The translations under genes and the position numbers were made by a program. 40,485 bases of DNA. Source: Rhizobium sp. ASV8 (lineage in GTDB: Bacteria; Pseudomonadota; Alphaproteobacteria; Rhizobiales; Rhizobiaceae). Shown in pieces: positions 22,932 through 31,179 of this stretch. The DNA lies in the NCBI RefSeq assembly GCF_016429255.1, contig NZ_JAELUG010000058.1, positions 1-40,485 on the forward strand, given 5' to 3'. Every line of letters starts with the position of its first letter. Position 1 is the stretch's first letter. The notes under the pieces were generated by a model. It was not told where the DNA came from and searched no databases. It saw nothing but the letters and a program-made list of their open reading frames with translations.

Positions 22932-24082
22932 ACCCCTGCCAGTTTCCACTCCGCGCGAACCTCTTCGTCCGCTTCGTCATGCCTTTGTGCCGCAAATACC
23001 TGGAACTCGCCAGTCGTCATCAACCTCGACAATGCCCAGACTGCCATTCCCCGCACGACAGGCGAGGCATCGCCAGCCAGTTCGCGGCATTTCTCTATGA
23101 GGGACCGTTCACCGGAATTGCCGGCGGCGATGAGGACATTGCGGATAAACCGGTCCCGGCCGATACGCTTGACCGGCGAGCCGCTGAAGAACGTACGGAA
23201 GGTTGGGTCGTCCAGATCAAGTAGAAAGGCGATCGATGGCTCCTTCAGGTCCTCGCGCGCGACCAGCTTCATCTCCGAGGCAGAACTTGCAAACTTGTTC
23301 CATGGGCAGGCGGCAAGACAGTCGTCGCAGCCGTAGATGCGGTTGCCGATCATCGGCCGAAGCGCCGGATCGATCGGTCCTTTATGTTCTATGGTGAGAT
23401 AGGAGATGCAGCGGCGCGCATCGAGCTGATAGGGGGCAGGAAAGGCGGCCGTCGGACAGGCGTCGAGACAGGCGCGACAGGAGCCGCAATGATCGACTTC
23501 AGGCTGGTCCGGCTCGAGATCGGCCGTGGTGAACATCGAGCCGAGGAACAACCATGACCCGAAAGCGCGGCTGACGAGATTGGTATGCTTGCCCTGCCAG
23601 CCGAGGCCGGCAGCACCGGCGAGCGGCTTTTCCATGACGGGTGCCGTATCGACGAAGACTTTGACATCTTCTTTCGACTTCGCGGCAAAGCGGGTCGCGA
23701 TTTCCTTCAGCCGTCCTTTGATGACATCGTGATAATCGCGATTGCGGGCGTAAACGGAAATGGCGGCCTTGTCGGGCTTCTCCAGAATGCCGCGCGGATC
23801 TTGATCGGGACCGTAGTTGAGGCCGAAGACTGCGATGGAGCGTGTCTCGCTCCAGAGGACACGAGGATCGGCCCGCCGGTCACGCGTTTCCTCCATCCAG
23901 CCCATCGTCCCGTGATGGCCTTTGTCCAGAAACTCTCCGAGCCTGACGGCGGCCTCGGGAATGGCATCCGGTCGCGTGATGCGGCAAAGATCGAAACCTT
24001 GCGCCCGCGCTTCCTCGCGCAGGAAGGCGGTCAGCGCGCTTCGCCGCTTTCCGGCTTTTTCCGCTTCACGATCCACGGGCAT
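22928..24082 (-). CDS. queG: Epoxyqueuosine reductase
   Basis: 384-residue cobalamin- and iron-sulfur-dependent enzyme making queuosine from epoxyqueuosine in tRNA (wobble position of Tyr, His, Asn, Asp tRNAs). The family Asp is in VFVDTAPVMEK (Asp145). Two [4Fe-4S] motifs are complete: C199-x2-C202-x2-C205-x3-C209-P and C252-x2-C255-x3-C259-P, with an extra Cys225. The C-terminal HEAT-like helices (PVVRGMAVWALSRL) bind the tRNA. The ATG at 24082 is clear. First gene of a pair with the SDR protein, preceded by a RIME element and the glutathione transferase gene. Confidence 0.96.
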   Translation of the reverse strand: MPVDREAEKAGKRRSALTAFLREEARAQGFDLCRITRPDAIPEAAVRLGEFLDKGHHGTMGWMEETRDRRADPRVLWSETRSIAVFGLNYGPDQDPRGILEKPDKAAISVYARNRDYHDVIKGRLKEIATRFAAKSKEDVKVFVDTAPVMEKPLAGAAGLGWQGKHTNLVSRAFGSWLFLGSMFTTADLEPDQPEVDHCGSCRACLDACPTAAFPAPYQLDARRCISYLTIEHKGPIDPALRPMIGNRIYGCDDCLAACPWNKFASSASEMKLVAREDLKEPSIAFLLDLDDPTFRTFFSGSPVKRIGRDRFIRNVLIAAGNSGERSLIEKCRELAGDASPVVRGMAVWALSRLMTTGEFQVFAAQRHDEADEEVRAEWKLAGV

Positions 24083-24094
24083 GACAAGCCCTCG

Positions 24095-24200
24095 CTAGAG
24101 CAATTCCAGCAAAAGCTCGCGGCGGTTTTGCGTCCGGAATTGCGTGAAAACCAAGAGACAGAGCACTTTCGCGACTCCGCTCAAAACGAAAAGGCTCTAG
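24095..24200. repeat. RIME-type mosaic repeat with terminal inverted repeats
   Basis: 106-base element bounded by exact CTAGAGC (24095-24101) and GCTCTAG (24194-24200), with an inner pair CAATTCC (24101-24107) and GGAATTG (24136-24142) around AAAAG...CGGTTTT. Its right end supplies the TAG stop codon of the glutathione transferase gene (24197-24199). Most complete copy in the window. Confidence 0.8.
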
Positions 24201-24889
24201 AAATCCAGATCGGCGTAATGAGAAACCGGAGTGACGCCACGCACGCGTTCTGCCAGGATCGGCCGGAAGGACGGGCGCGACTTCAGCCGCTGATACCATT
24301 CCTTGGCGATCGGTGATTCCGTCCAGTCGATCTCTCCGAGATAATCCAGCACGGAAATCGAGGCGGCGGCCGCAAGATCGGCATAGCTCAGCCGATCACC
24401 GGCGAGCCACTGCCGGGAGCCGGCGAGCCAGGACAGATATTTCATATGCTGGCGGATATTGCCGCGCGCCATCCGCATAACCTTGGAATCGGGCGCGCCG
24501 CCGCCCTGTTCGGCGGTCATCTGCAGCTTGAAGACGCGTTCGCGCGTCAGCGGCCGCGTGACGTCCTGCTCCATCTTCTGCATGAACCATTCCGTCAGCC
24601 GGCGAATCTCGGCACGCTGGAAGGGGTCTTCGGCCAGAAGCCGGCGGTCGCGTTTCAGCACGCCGTGCGTCTCGTCGAGATACTCCGAAATGACGGAGGC
24701 GCCACAGAGCGCTCTCATGCTGTCATCGACGTAGACGGGCAACGTTCCCGCAGGGTTGAGCGCCAGGAAGTCGCGGCGCTTTTCCCAAATCTGCTCGTCG
24801 ATCAGCTCCGTCTGATAACCATATTCGGTCAGGATCAGCCGGACGAACCGAGATGAAGATGACATTGGGTGATGATAAAGCGTCGGCAT
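24197..24889 (-). CDS. Glutathione S-transferase family protein
   Basis: 230-residue cytosolic transferase. Residues 1-80 are the thioredoxin-like domain (LYHHPMSSSSRFVRLILTEYG, with NPAGTLPVYVDD providing the cis-proline that holds glutathione, and ASVISEYLDETHG). The helical C-terminal domain has the N-capping segment LAGDRLSYADLAAAA. The active Ser/Cys is probably one of Ser10-Ser13. Bacterial members detoxify electrophiles or reduce disulfides; the substrate is unknown. Its stop codon is inside a RIME element, so the last residues (SHYADLDF) could have been changed by that insertion. Divergent from uppP. Confidence 0.9.
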   Translation of the reverse strand: MPTLYHHPMSSSSRFVRLILTEYGYQTELIDEQIWEKRRDFLALNPAGTLPVYVDDSMRALCGASVISEYLDETHGVLKRDRRLLAEDPFQRAEIRRLTEWFMQKMEQDVTRPLTRERVFKLQMTAEQGGGAPDSKVMRMARGNIRQHMKYLSWLAGSRQWLAGDRLSYADLAAAASISVLDYLGEIDWTESPIAKEWYQRLKSRPSFRPILAERVRGVTPVSHYADLDF

Positions 24890-25039
24890 TGCTACTCGGG
24901 TGTTTCTGATTGGTGCTACGGAGTTTTTCGGGTCGCGATCTCGCGGCCCTAGTCATGTGTCATGGGTTGAAGCTATAGGAGCTTGGCCTAGTTTGCACAA
25001 GCGAATCGGGCCGCCCTGCCGTTTGACAAAGGACACGAT

Positions 25040-25837
25040 ATGGCTGAACAAATTATTATCGCGTTGGTTTTGGGTCTTGTGGAGGGACTTACGGAGTTCA
25101 TTCCGGTCTCCTCCACCGGACATTTGATATTGCTCGGACATTTTCTCGGCTTCGAAGAAGCTGCCACTTTCGACGTTCTCATCCAGCTCGGTGCGATTCT
25201 CGCCATCCTGCTCGTCTATTTCAACCGGCTCGTTCAGATCGCCAAGGCGCTCCCCGTCAGCGTCAAGGCCCGCCATTTCGTTCTGGCCGTCCTGTTCGGC
25301 TTCCTGCCGGCGGCGGTGATCGGCGCTCTCGCCCATGATTTCATCAAGACCGTGCTGTTCGATTCGCCGAAGGTCGTCTGTATTTCGCTGATCCTTGGCG
25401 GCTTCGTTCTGCTTGGCGTCGACAGGATCAAGTTCAAGCCGAAATACACCAGCGCCTACGAGTTTTCCTGGCCGATGGCGGTCAAGATCGGCTTCTTCCA
25501 GTGCCTGGCGATGATTCCGGGGACATCGCGCTCCGGCTCCACCATCGTCGGTGCGCTGTTGCTCGGCGCCGACAAGCGTTCGGCCGCAGAATTCTCATTC
25601 TTCCTCGCCATGCCCACAATGGCAGGCGCCTTTGCACTGGATCTGTGGAAGAGCCGGCATGATCTGAGCATGGACCAGGGCCTGCTGATCGTCATCGGCT
25701 TCGTCACCGCCTTCGTCTCAGCGCTGTTCGTCGTGCGAGCCTTGCTCGATTTCGTTTCCCGCCGCGGCTTCGCCCCCTTCGCATGGTGGCGTATTGCCGT
25801 CGGCACCGTCGGCTTGATCGGACTTTACTTCGGCTGA
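25040..25837 (+). CDS. uppP: Undecaprenyl-diphosphatase
   Basis: 265-residue integral membrane enzyme (formerly BacA) removing one phosphate from undecaprenyl diphosphate so that the lipid carrier can be reused in peptidoglycan and surface polysaccharide synthesis; overexpression gives bacitracin resistance. Both active-site motifs are complete: EGLTEFIPVSSTGH (residues 15-28) and PGTSRSGSTI (160-169). About eight helices. The ATG at 25040 has AAGGA about 6 bases upstream. A strong terminator follows at 25874-25898. Not the peptide transporter also called BacA in Sinorhizobium. Confidence 0.97.
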   Translation: MAEQIIIALVLGLVEGLTEFIPVSSTGHLILLGHFLGFEEAATFDVLIQLGAILAILLVYFNRLVQIAKALPVSVKARHFVLAVLFGFLPAAVIGALAHDFIKTVLFDSPKVVCISLILGGFVLLGVDRIKFKPKYTSAYEFSWPMAVKIGFFQCLAMIPGTSRSGSTIVGALLLGADKRSAAEFSFFLAMPTMAGAFALDLWKSRHDLSMDQGLLIVIGFVTAFVSALFVVRALLDFVSRRGFAPFAWWRIAVGTVGLIGLYFG

Positions 25838-25873
25838 AGCAAACGGTCCGCCATGGCGATCGTGGAAACAATT

Positions 25874-25898
25874 AAGGCCGGTGAGAACCGGCCTTTTT
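25874..25898 (+). terminator. Rho-independent terminator after uppP
   Basis: AAGGCCGGT, loop GAGA, ACCGGCCTT then TTT: nine exact pairs with a GNRA-type loop and a T run, 37 bases after the stop. It also ends 9 bases from the stop of the convergent 53-codon gene. Confidence 0.9.
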
Positions 25899-25906
25899 CA
25901 TGCCCA

Positions 25907-26068
25907 TTAATTTGAGGAGGCGTTGATAGAGCCCGTCGTGCAGGGATCGACGCCGTAGGTCGGCGCGCATTCGCCCTTCACCGAGGCGATACTGCCGCGG
26001 GCGACGAAAGAGCCTGCGAGAATCACCAGTGCCGCGCACGCAAACAGAAGCGCGATAGACTTGCCCAT
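25907..26068 (-). CDS. Small membrane or exported protein, 53 residues
   Basis: Short open frame with an ATG at 26068, a GGAAAGG site about 9 bases upstream and a TAA at 25907. The product starts MGKSIALLFACAALVILAG, a hydrophobic segment after one lysine, then SFVARGSIASVKGECAPTYG and VDPCTTGSINASSN. One membrane segment or uncleaved signal, with two outside cysteines that could form a disulfide. It shares a convergent terminator with uppP. I do not recognise a family; small rhizobial proteins of this build are usually listed as hypothetical. Coding is supported by start site, third-position G+C and length, but not proven. Confidence 0.6.
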   Translation of the reverse strand: MGKSIALLFACAALVILAGSFVARGSIASVKGECAPTYGVDPCTTGSINASSN

Positions 26069-26297
26069 CGAAAAATGCCTTTCCGCAGAAGTGTGAAGCG
26101 CGCCACGATCGGTTCGTTATGCAAGCTCGCGACGCGCGGCCTTGTTAGTCAGTGAAGTGAGCAATAGCAATAAATGTTCATATTAAATTTGACGTTAATG
26201 CCACTATTTCCGCAGTGCGTCTTTTAGGCAACGCTAAGCTGTGTATCGCGAGGCTTCAACGAGACCTAAGGCACCCAGTTCGGCCGTTTTCGACAAT

Positions 26298-26328
26298 AAA
26301 AAACGCCGCACGGCAAAGCCGGGCGGCG
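26298..26328 (-). terminator. Rho-independent terminator after the NDUFA9-like gene
   Basis: On the minus strand CGCCGC, mismatch, CGGC, loop TTT, GCCG, GCGGCG followed by six T bases. It lies 28 bases beyond the leftward stop at 26356. Confidence 0.85.
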
Positions 26329-26355
26329 CTTGGATGCGACGGAAATTCCGAATCG

Positions 26356-27336
26356 TTAGGCTGCTTTGCCCGAGCCGGTGAACTGACCCTGCGGGCGATA
26401 GCGCACGAGATAGGACGGCAGCACGGAGACGAGCAGCGTCGGCAGCAGGCCGATGCCCTTCAGCGTCCGTCCCTCGGCTTCCGCCTGCTTGGAAACGACA
26501 TTGTCGCTCTTCAGCAGCGTGACCTGGTCGGAAGTGATCGGCGGCTTGACCAGCGGGATCAGCGACGCGATCGAGCCGATCAGCGAGGCGAGGCCGAAGG
26601 GGATGGAAACGAGCGCCTTCTTCCGGCTGATGACCGAAAGCGTGGTCTCGAGACATTCGCGGAAGGACAGGACTTCCGGGCCGCCAAGTTCGTAGGTCGT
26701 GCCGGCCTTCAGCTTGCCGTCGACGCTGCGGGCAACGGCTTCAGCGATATCTTCGACGTAAACGGGCTGGAACTTCGTCTTGCCGCCACCGATCAACGGC
26801 AGGAATGGGGCCGTGCGCGACATGTCGGCAAACTTGTTGAAGAACTCGTCTTCCGGTCCGAAAACGATCGATGGGCGCAGAATCACGACGTCAGGCTTGA
26901 TCGACAGGATGGCCGTTTCTGCGCGAGCCTTGGTGCGGGCGTAGGCGGACGGTGACTTGGTATCCGCGCCGAGCGCCGAAATATGCGTCAGCGAAGCGCC
27001 GACGCCGCGAGCAGCCTCGGCGATGGCCTTAGCACCGAATTCCTGTACGGCGTCAAAGGTGTTGCGGCCGCTTTCAGCCAGGATGCCGACGCAATTGACG
27101 ACATGCTGCGCGCCTTCGACGGCACGGTCGATGGAGTTGCGGTAGCGCACATTGGCCTGAACGATCGAAATCTGGCCGAGATTGCCGAGCGGCACCAGGA
27201 AACCCGCAAGATCGGGACGGCGCACGGCAACACGGATGCGATACCCGCGCTTGGCAAGCGCACGCACGACGTGCCGTCCGATGAAGCCTGATCCTCCGAA
27301 CACGGTAACGAGCGGCGGGAGGTTGGACAGGGTCAT
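26356..27336 (-). CDS. Complex I NDUFA9 subunit family protein (atypical SDR)
   Basis: 326 residues. The N-terminal VTVFGGSGFIGRHVVRALAKRG is an NAD(P)-binding loop; VGILAESGRNTFDAVQEFG and AYARTKARAE (with the Tyr and Lys of the catalytic site region) follow; the C-terminal half has a hydrophobic stretch (FGLASLIGSIASLIPLV). This family is the bacterial relative of the mitochondrial complex I accessory subunit NDUFA9, found in alphaproteobacteria. Whether it binds complex I or acts on a sugar or quinone-type substrate is not known. Clear ATG at 27336 and its own terminator. Confidence 0.88.
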   Translation of the reverse strand: MTLSNLPPLVTVFGGSGFIGRHVVRALAKRGYRIRVAVRRPDLAGFLVPLGNLGQISIVQANVRYRNSIDRAVEGAQHVVNCVGILAESGRNTFDAVQEFGAKAIAEAARGVGASLTHISALGADTKSPSAYARTKARAETAILSIKPDVVILRPSIVFGPEDEFFNKFADMSRTAPFLPLIGGGKTKFQPVYVEDIAEAVARSVDGKLKAGTTYELGGPEVLSFRECLETTLSVISRKKALVSIPFGLASLIGSIASLIPLVKPPITSDQVTLLKSDNVVSKQAEAEGRTLKGIGLLPTLLVSVLPSYLVRYRPQGQFTGSGKAA

Positions 27337-27447
27337 GGCAGGCTCCTCGAAAGGCTTTGAGTGGGCTTATATGGTTTCGTCTTAGCCGATCCGAGCGCCG
27401 AGGTGAAGTGCAATCGCGCTGCGTTGCAGCGTCGCGTTTCGAAGGGG

Positions 27448-27735
27448 TTAAACCCCTTCGACGACGACCATTTCCGCATCGGCCACCTGCTGGCGGATTT
27501 TGGCGGCAATCTGGTATTCCGGCGAGTTGTAGCAATCGACGGCATGCTGGAGCGATGGAAATTCGATCACGACGTTGCGGCCGCGTGCCGGCCCCTCAAG
27601 CGGCGTGAAAGCACCGCCGCGCGCCAGGAAGTTTGCGCCGTATTTTTCGAAGGCGGGCTTCGCGGCGGCGACGTAATCCTTGTAGTGCTCGGGGTCGCGC
27701 ACATCCACGCGTGCGATCCAATATCCTTTTGGCAT
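27448..27735 (-). CDS. DUF1330 domain-containing protein
   Basis: 95-residue ferredoxin-like (dimeric alpha+beta barrel) protein: GYWIARVDVRDPEHYKDYV, ARGGAFTPLEGPARGRNVVIEFPS and YNSPEYQIAAKIRQ are the family's three segments. The ATG at 27735 has GGAGG 6 bases upstream; the longer reading frame into the pyrF end lacks a start site. It lies 28 bases after pyrF on the same strand, so it may be the last gene of the pmtA-pyrF run. Biochemical role unknown. Confidence 0.88.
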   Translation of the reverse strand: MPKGYWIARVDVRDPEHYKDYVAAAKPAFEKYGANFLARGGAFTPLEGPARGRNVVIEFPSLQHAVDCYNSPEYQIAAKIRQQVADAEMVVVEGV

Positions 27736-27763
27736 ATGTTCCTCCCTGCTTGCTGGCGTATTT

Positions 27764-28456
27764 TCAGATTGCGGCGCCGATCTCGGCGAGGATCGCGCGA
27801 GCGGCCTCCTTCGGATCGGCAGCCTTGACGATCGGCCGGGCGACGACAAGATGGCTCGAGCCTGCCTTGATAGCCGCAGCCGGCGTCATGACACGCTTCT
27901 GGTCGCCCTTGTCGCTGCCATCAGGCCGAATGCCAGGTGTCACGAGCGCCATGTCGGGGCCGATGATCTTGCGGACCGCGGCAGATTCTTCCGCCGAACA
28001 GACGATACCGCCCATACCGGCGAGATGTGCCTGCTCGGCACGACGCAGCACCAGCGTATGCGGATCATATTCATAACCGGCCGAGATCAGATCCTGTTCG
28101 TCCATCGACGTCAGCACGGTGACGCCGAGCAGGCAGAGATCCGAGCCCCTGGCCGCCTCGACGGCCGCCTTCATCGCCTTCGGATAGGCGTGCAGCGTCA
28201 GCATCGACATGCCCATCTTGACGATGTTCTCGACGCCGGAGGCGACCGTGTTGTCGATGTCGAGCAGCTTCATGTCGAGAAAGATCTTCTTGCCGTCAGC
28301 GGCAAGATCGCGGGCGAATTCCAGGCCGCCGGCAAAGGCGAGCTGATAGCCGATCTTGTAATAGAGAATATCGTCGCCGAGGGCGCCGACCACTTTCTCG
28401 GCCTCCTGAAGGTTTGGAACATCCAGTCCAACGATCAAGCGGTCGCGTGCGGTCAT
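27764..28456 (-). CDS. pyrF: Orotidine 5'-phosphate decarboxylase
   Basis: 230-residue TIM-barrel enzyme making UMP from OMP in pyrimidine synthesis. The start RDRLIVGLDVPNLQEAE, the catalytic FLDMKLLDIDNTV (Asp-Lys-Asp tetrad region, near residues 57-69) and the phosphate-binding LVTPGIRPDG and VARPIV loops are all present. I chose the ATG at 28456, one base after the phosphatase stop; the earlier in-frame start would overlap that gene by 89 bases. The pair is almost surely co-transcribed, and pmtA lies just before it. Confidence 0.96.
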   Translation of the reverse strand: MTARDRLIVGLDVPNLQEAEKVVGALGDDILYYKIGYQLAFAGGLEFARDLAADGKKIFLDMKLLDIDNTVASGVENIVKMGMSMLTLHAYPKAMKAAVEAARGSDLCLLGVTVLTSMDEQDLISAGYEYDPHTLVLRRAEQAHLAGMGGIVCSAEESAAVRKIIGPDMALVTPGIRPDGSDKGDQKRVMTPAAAIKAGSSHLVVARPIVKAADPKEAARAILAEIGAAI

Positions 28457-28457
28457 A

Positions 28458-29045
28458 TCAAGCCCATCCAATCCAGTCTTCAATGGGTGTCCAGTCGCAT
28501 GAGACGGCGCGCTTCGCAAGATCGAAACAGAAAAGATTGCCGCCACCCGGCGGCTGGTCGCCCTGTCGCGCGATCGGCTTTCCCTCGAGATGGCATTTCA
28601 GCAGCGTACCGACGCCGCCGTGGCCGACAAAGGCGATCGGCACTTTCGGATCGTGCCGTGCCAGAACGGCGTCCACATTGGAAACGATCCTCGCTTGCGC
28701 ATCGATGGCGCGCTCCCAACCCTTGAAGCTCTCATGCGGATGGGCAAAGAACCAGTCTGCCGCCCTCTCGAATTCGGGAGGTGCCAGGAACCCGGTGGCG
28801 CTGCGGTTGTTCTCGTGCATCGCCTCGATGATCTCGACGGGCGCACCGCTCGTCGCTGCCAGAATTTCGGCAGTTTCTATCGCCTTGCGTTCGGCGCTGG
28901 AGACGATCAGCCCAAGTTTATAGGCCCAGGGATGAATTGCCGCCGCTCTCGCCCTTGCCGCTCCGATCTCGGAAAGTCCCCATTCCGGCACAGGAACGTC
29001 GGGATCGATGCGCACCTGCGGGTGCGTAATATAAAGAGCGTGCAT
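28458..29045 (-). CDS. Histidine phosphatase family protein with altered RHG motif
   Basis: 195 residues, related to phosphoglycerate mutase-like phosphatases. The phospho-accepting histidine is His8, but the usual R-H-G reads T-H-P (YITHPQ). The second arginine region is SSAERKAIETAE (normally SxxxRAxET), and the second histidine is in AFVGHGGV. The fold is thus kept, while the first arginine needed for phosphate binding is missing, so activity may be altered. The conserved IDPDVPVPEWGLSEIG shows the expected N-terminal region. It is between pmtA (8-base gap) and pyrF (1-base gap), all on the same strand. Confidence 0.82.
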   Translation of the reverse strand: MHALYITHPQVRIDPDVPVPEWGLSEIGAARARAAAIHPWAYKLGLIVSSAERKAIETAEILAATSGAPVEIIEAMHENNRSATGFLAPPEFERAADWFFAHPHESFKGWERAIDAQARIVSNVDAVLARHDPKVPIAFVGHGGVGTLLKCHLEGKPIARQGDQPPGGGNLFCFDLAKRAVSCDWTPIEDWIGWA

Positions 29046-29053
29046 GGACTGTC

Positions 29054-29647
29054 TCAGCCGCGGCTATAGACCCAGAGCTGGGCCGGAGGAATGTTCCGCA
29101 CGATGAAGTCGAAATGGCGGATGTGGTAGCGATCGGGTTTGGCGATGATCGGCGACACCGGCCCATAGGAAATCTGCACGAAGGGACGGCCCGCGGGCAT
29201 GCGATCCAGCAGGCTTTCGAGCAGCGCCACACGCGCCTTCATCGGGAAATTGAGGAGTGGAATGCCCGAAACGACGGAATCGAAGGTCTGGCCGCGCAGC
29301 ACGCCAAGCGTCTTGTCGAGATCGAAGGCATCGCCATTGATGAAATGGACACCGGGATAGAGTTTGACGAGATGATTGTAGAAGTCGGTCGAATATTCGA
29401 TGGCGACCAGGTTCTTCGGCTCGACGCCGCGTCCGAGGATCGCCTTGGTGATCGCTCCCGTACCCGGTCCAAGTTCCAGCACCGGCAGGCCGGACTGGGT
29501 GTTGATGACGCTCGCCATCTTGCGGGCAGTGATCGACGACGTCGGCGCAATCGAACCGACGGTCTTCGGCCCTTGCATCATGCCCTTGAAGAAACGGATT
29601 TCCTCGTCGAATTTCTTGCCAAGCCGTTCCTTGAGACGCAGCGCCAT
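29054..29647 (-). CDS. pmtA: Phospholipid N-methyltransferase
   Basis: 197-residue soluble or membrane-associated AdoMet-dependent enzyme converting phosphatidylethanolamine by three methylations into phosphatidylcholine, an important rhizobial membrane lipid. The sequence has the rhizobial-type pattern: LKERLGKKFDEEIRFFKGMM at the N terminus, GSIAPTSS, the AdoMet loop ELGPGTGAITKAIL, then GIPLLNFP. The ATG at 29647 follows GGGGAG; a GTG 12 bases upstream is less likely. It heads the run pmtA, histidine phosphatase, pyrF and perhaps DUF1330. Distinction from other small AdoMet methyltransferases rests on the N-terminal pattern. Confidence 0.92.
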   Translation of the reverse strand: MALRLKERLGKKFDEEIRFFKGMMQGPKTVGSIAPTSSITARKMASVINTQSGLPVLELGPGTGAITKAILGRGVEPKNLVAIEYSTDFYNHLVKLYPGVHFINGDAFDLDKTLGVLRGQTFDSVVSGIPLLNFPMKARVALLESLLDRMPAGRPFVQISYGPVSPIIAKPDRYHIRHFDFIVRNIPPAQLWVYSRG

Positions 29648-29752
29648 GCTCTCCCCCACTAGATGTTACGGTCGCGACTTACATACCGCTTATCTAAAAT
29701 CTTGCAATGCGATGACGCAATAACAAGAGAAAATGTCGCAATCCGAAAAGGA

Positions 29753-29800
29753 CCAAATAAAAGCGCCCTCGCGTTGAAGAAACGCATGAAAGGGCGCTTT
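29753..29800 (-). terminator. Rho-independent terminator after dnaN
   Basis: Outer arms AAAGCGCCCT (29760-29769) and AGGGCGCTTT (29791-29800), ten pairs, with an inner arm GCGTT (29771-29775) and AACGC (29781-29785). On the minus strand the stem runs into TTTTATTT. Nine bases after the dnaN stop. Confidence 0.88.
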
Positions 29801-29808
29801 GGTTTCGT

Positions 29809-30927
29809 TTATACGCGCATCGGCATCAGGACATAGAGCGCATCGTCGCCAGCCGTGTCGCGAATGAGCGTCGGAGAGCCGGCGTCCGCCAGCAGGAACA
29901 CGGCTGAATCACCCGAAAGTTGAGCGGTGATGTCGAGCAGGTACTTGGCATTGAAGCCGATTTCCATCGCATCCATCTCATAGCCGACAGCAACTTCTTC
30001 CGTCGCACTTCCCGAATCCGGGTTGTTGACGGTGAGGAGCAACTGGCCGTCGGAGAGCGCCAGCTTGACGGCGCGGCCACGCTCGGACGAGATCGTAGAG
30101 ACGCGGTCGACGGCCTGGGCGAAGCTCTGGCAATCGACGCGCATTTCCTTGTCGTTATTTGTGGGTATGACGCGCTGGTAGTCGGGGAAGGTGCCGTCGA
30201 TCAGCTTCGAGGTCATGACGATGGAACCGATCGTCAGGCGGATCTTGGCGTCTGAAACCTCGACGGTAACGATCGCATCCGGAGAGTCCACCAGCTTCTG
30301 CAGCTCACCGACCGTCTTGCGCGGAATGATGATGCCGGGCATGCCTTCCGAGCCCGAGGGAGCGCTGACATCGGCGCGGGCGAGGCGATGGCCGTCGGTG
30401 GCAACGGCGCGAAGCTTCAGATCGCCATCGCTTTCGATCGTATGGAAGAAGATGCCGTTCAGGTAGTAGCGGGTTTCTTCGGTGGAGATCGCAAACTGCG
30501 TGCGGTCGATCAGCATCTTCAGATCTGCCGCCTTCAGTTTGAAGGAGTGGCTGAAGCTGCCGGCGGTCAGATCCGGGAAATCGGATTCCGGCAGGCATTG
30601 CAGCGAAAACTTGGAGCGGCCCGAGGCAACCGTCATCGAGCTGCCGTCGGCATTGGTGGCAAGCAGCACTTCCGAGCCGTCGGACAGCTTGCGCACGATG
30701 TCGTAGAGCAGATGTGCGGGAACCGTGGTGGCACCGGCTTGCTCAACGTTGGCCGGCGTCGCCTCGGTGATTTCCAGATCGAGGTCGGTTGCCTTCATGT
30801 CGAGGCTCGCGCCTTCGGCTTTCAGCAGGACGTTGGACAGGATCGGGATCGTATTGCGACGCTCGACCACGCGATGCACGTGGTTCAGCGACTTCAGGAG
30901 GTTTGACCGCTCAATTGTAATACGCAT
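29809..30927 (-). CDS. dnaN: DNA polymerase III beta subunit (sliding clamp)
   Basis: 372 residues, the normal length: the ring-shaped dimer that holds the replicative polymerase on DNA. The start is MRITIERSNLLKSLNHVHRV, which is the true N terminus although the reading frame extends far upstream; SNVLLKAEGASLDMKATDLDLEI and the three repeated clamp folds follow, ending in the conserved ALYVLMPMRV hydrophobic C terminus. The gene stands apart from dnaA, which is usual in Rhizobiales. Divergent from rsmI, with 252 bases between. No strong ribosome site before the ATG at 30927. Confidence 0.97.
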   Translation of the reverse strand: MRITIERSNLLKSLNHVHRVVERRNTIPILSNVLLKAEGASLDMKATDLDLEITEATPANVEQAGATTVPAHLLYDIVRKLSDGSEVLLATNADGSSMTVASGRSKFSLQCLPESDFPDLTAGSFSHSFKLKAADLKMLIDRTQFAISTEETRYYLNGIFFHTIESDGDLKLRAVATDGHRLARADVSAPSGSEGMPGIIIPRKTVGELQKLVDSPDAIVTVEVSDAKIRLTIGSIVMTSKLIDGTFPDYQRVIPTNNDKEMRVDCQSFAQAVDRVSTISSERGRAVKLALSDGQLLLTVNNPDSGSATEEVAVGYEMDAMEIGFNAKYLLDITAQLSGDSAVFLLADAGSPTLIRDTAGDDALYVLMPMRV

Positions 30928-31118
30928 GGATGCTACCGCTTTCGACCGTGACTTGCCGGGCAGCCCGAGGCGCCCGAGCGACATGTTTTCGGACGAGGCC
31001 CGAAAGATTGGACAGGCAACTTGGCAGACTTCTCCATGCGAATGCAAGAGGCATGGATCAATTGCCAAGGGCCAATTCGACATTTCGTCGACAATGCTCC
31101 ACAGGAATTGCACCGCTC

Positions 31119-31147
31119 TTGCCGTCCGTGCGCGGCTCGCCCATAAA
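31119..31147 (+). promoter_or_regulatory. Putative promoter of rsmI
   Basis: TTGCCG (31119-31124), 17-base spacer, CATAAA (31142-31147); start near 31154, leader about 26 bases before the ATG at 31180. Consensus match only. Confidence 0.5.
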
Positions 31148-31179
31148 GGCTGCTTATCCCAAGCGAATTCAGGATCGGC

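Noticed and set aside
24930..24949. G+C-rich inverted repeat between gst and uppP
   Set aside because: About nine pairs with a G-U, but no T run and no clear position relative to a promoter; not enough to call a terminator or operator.
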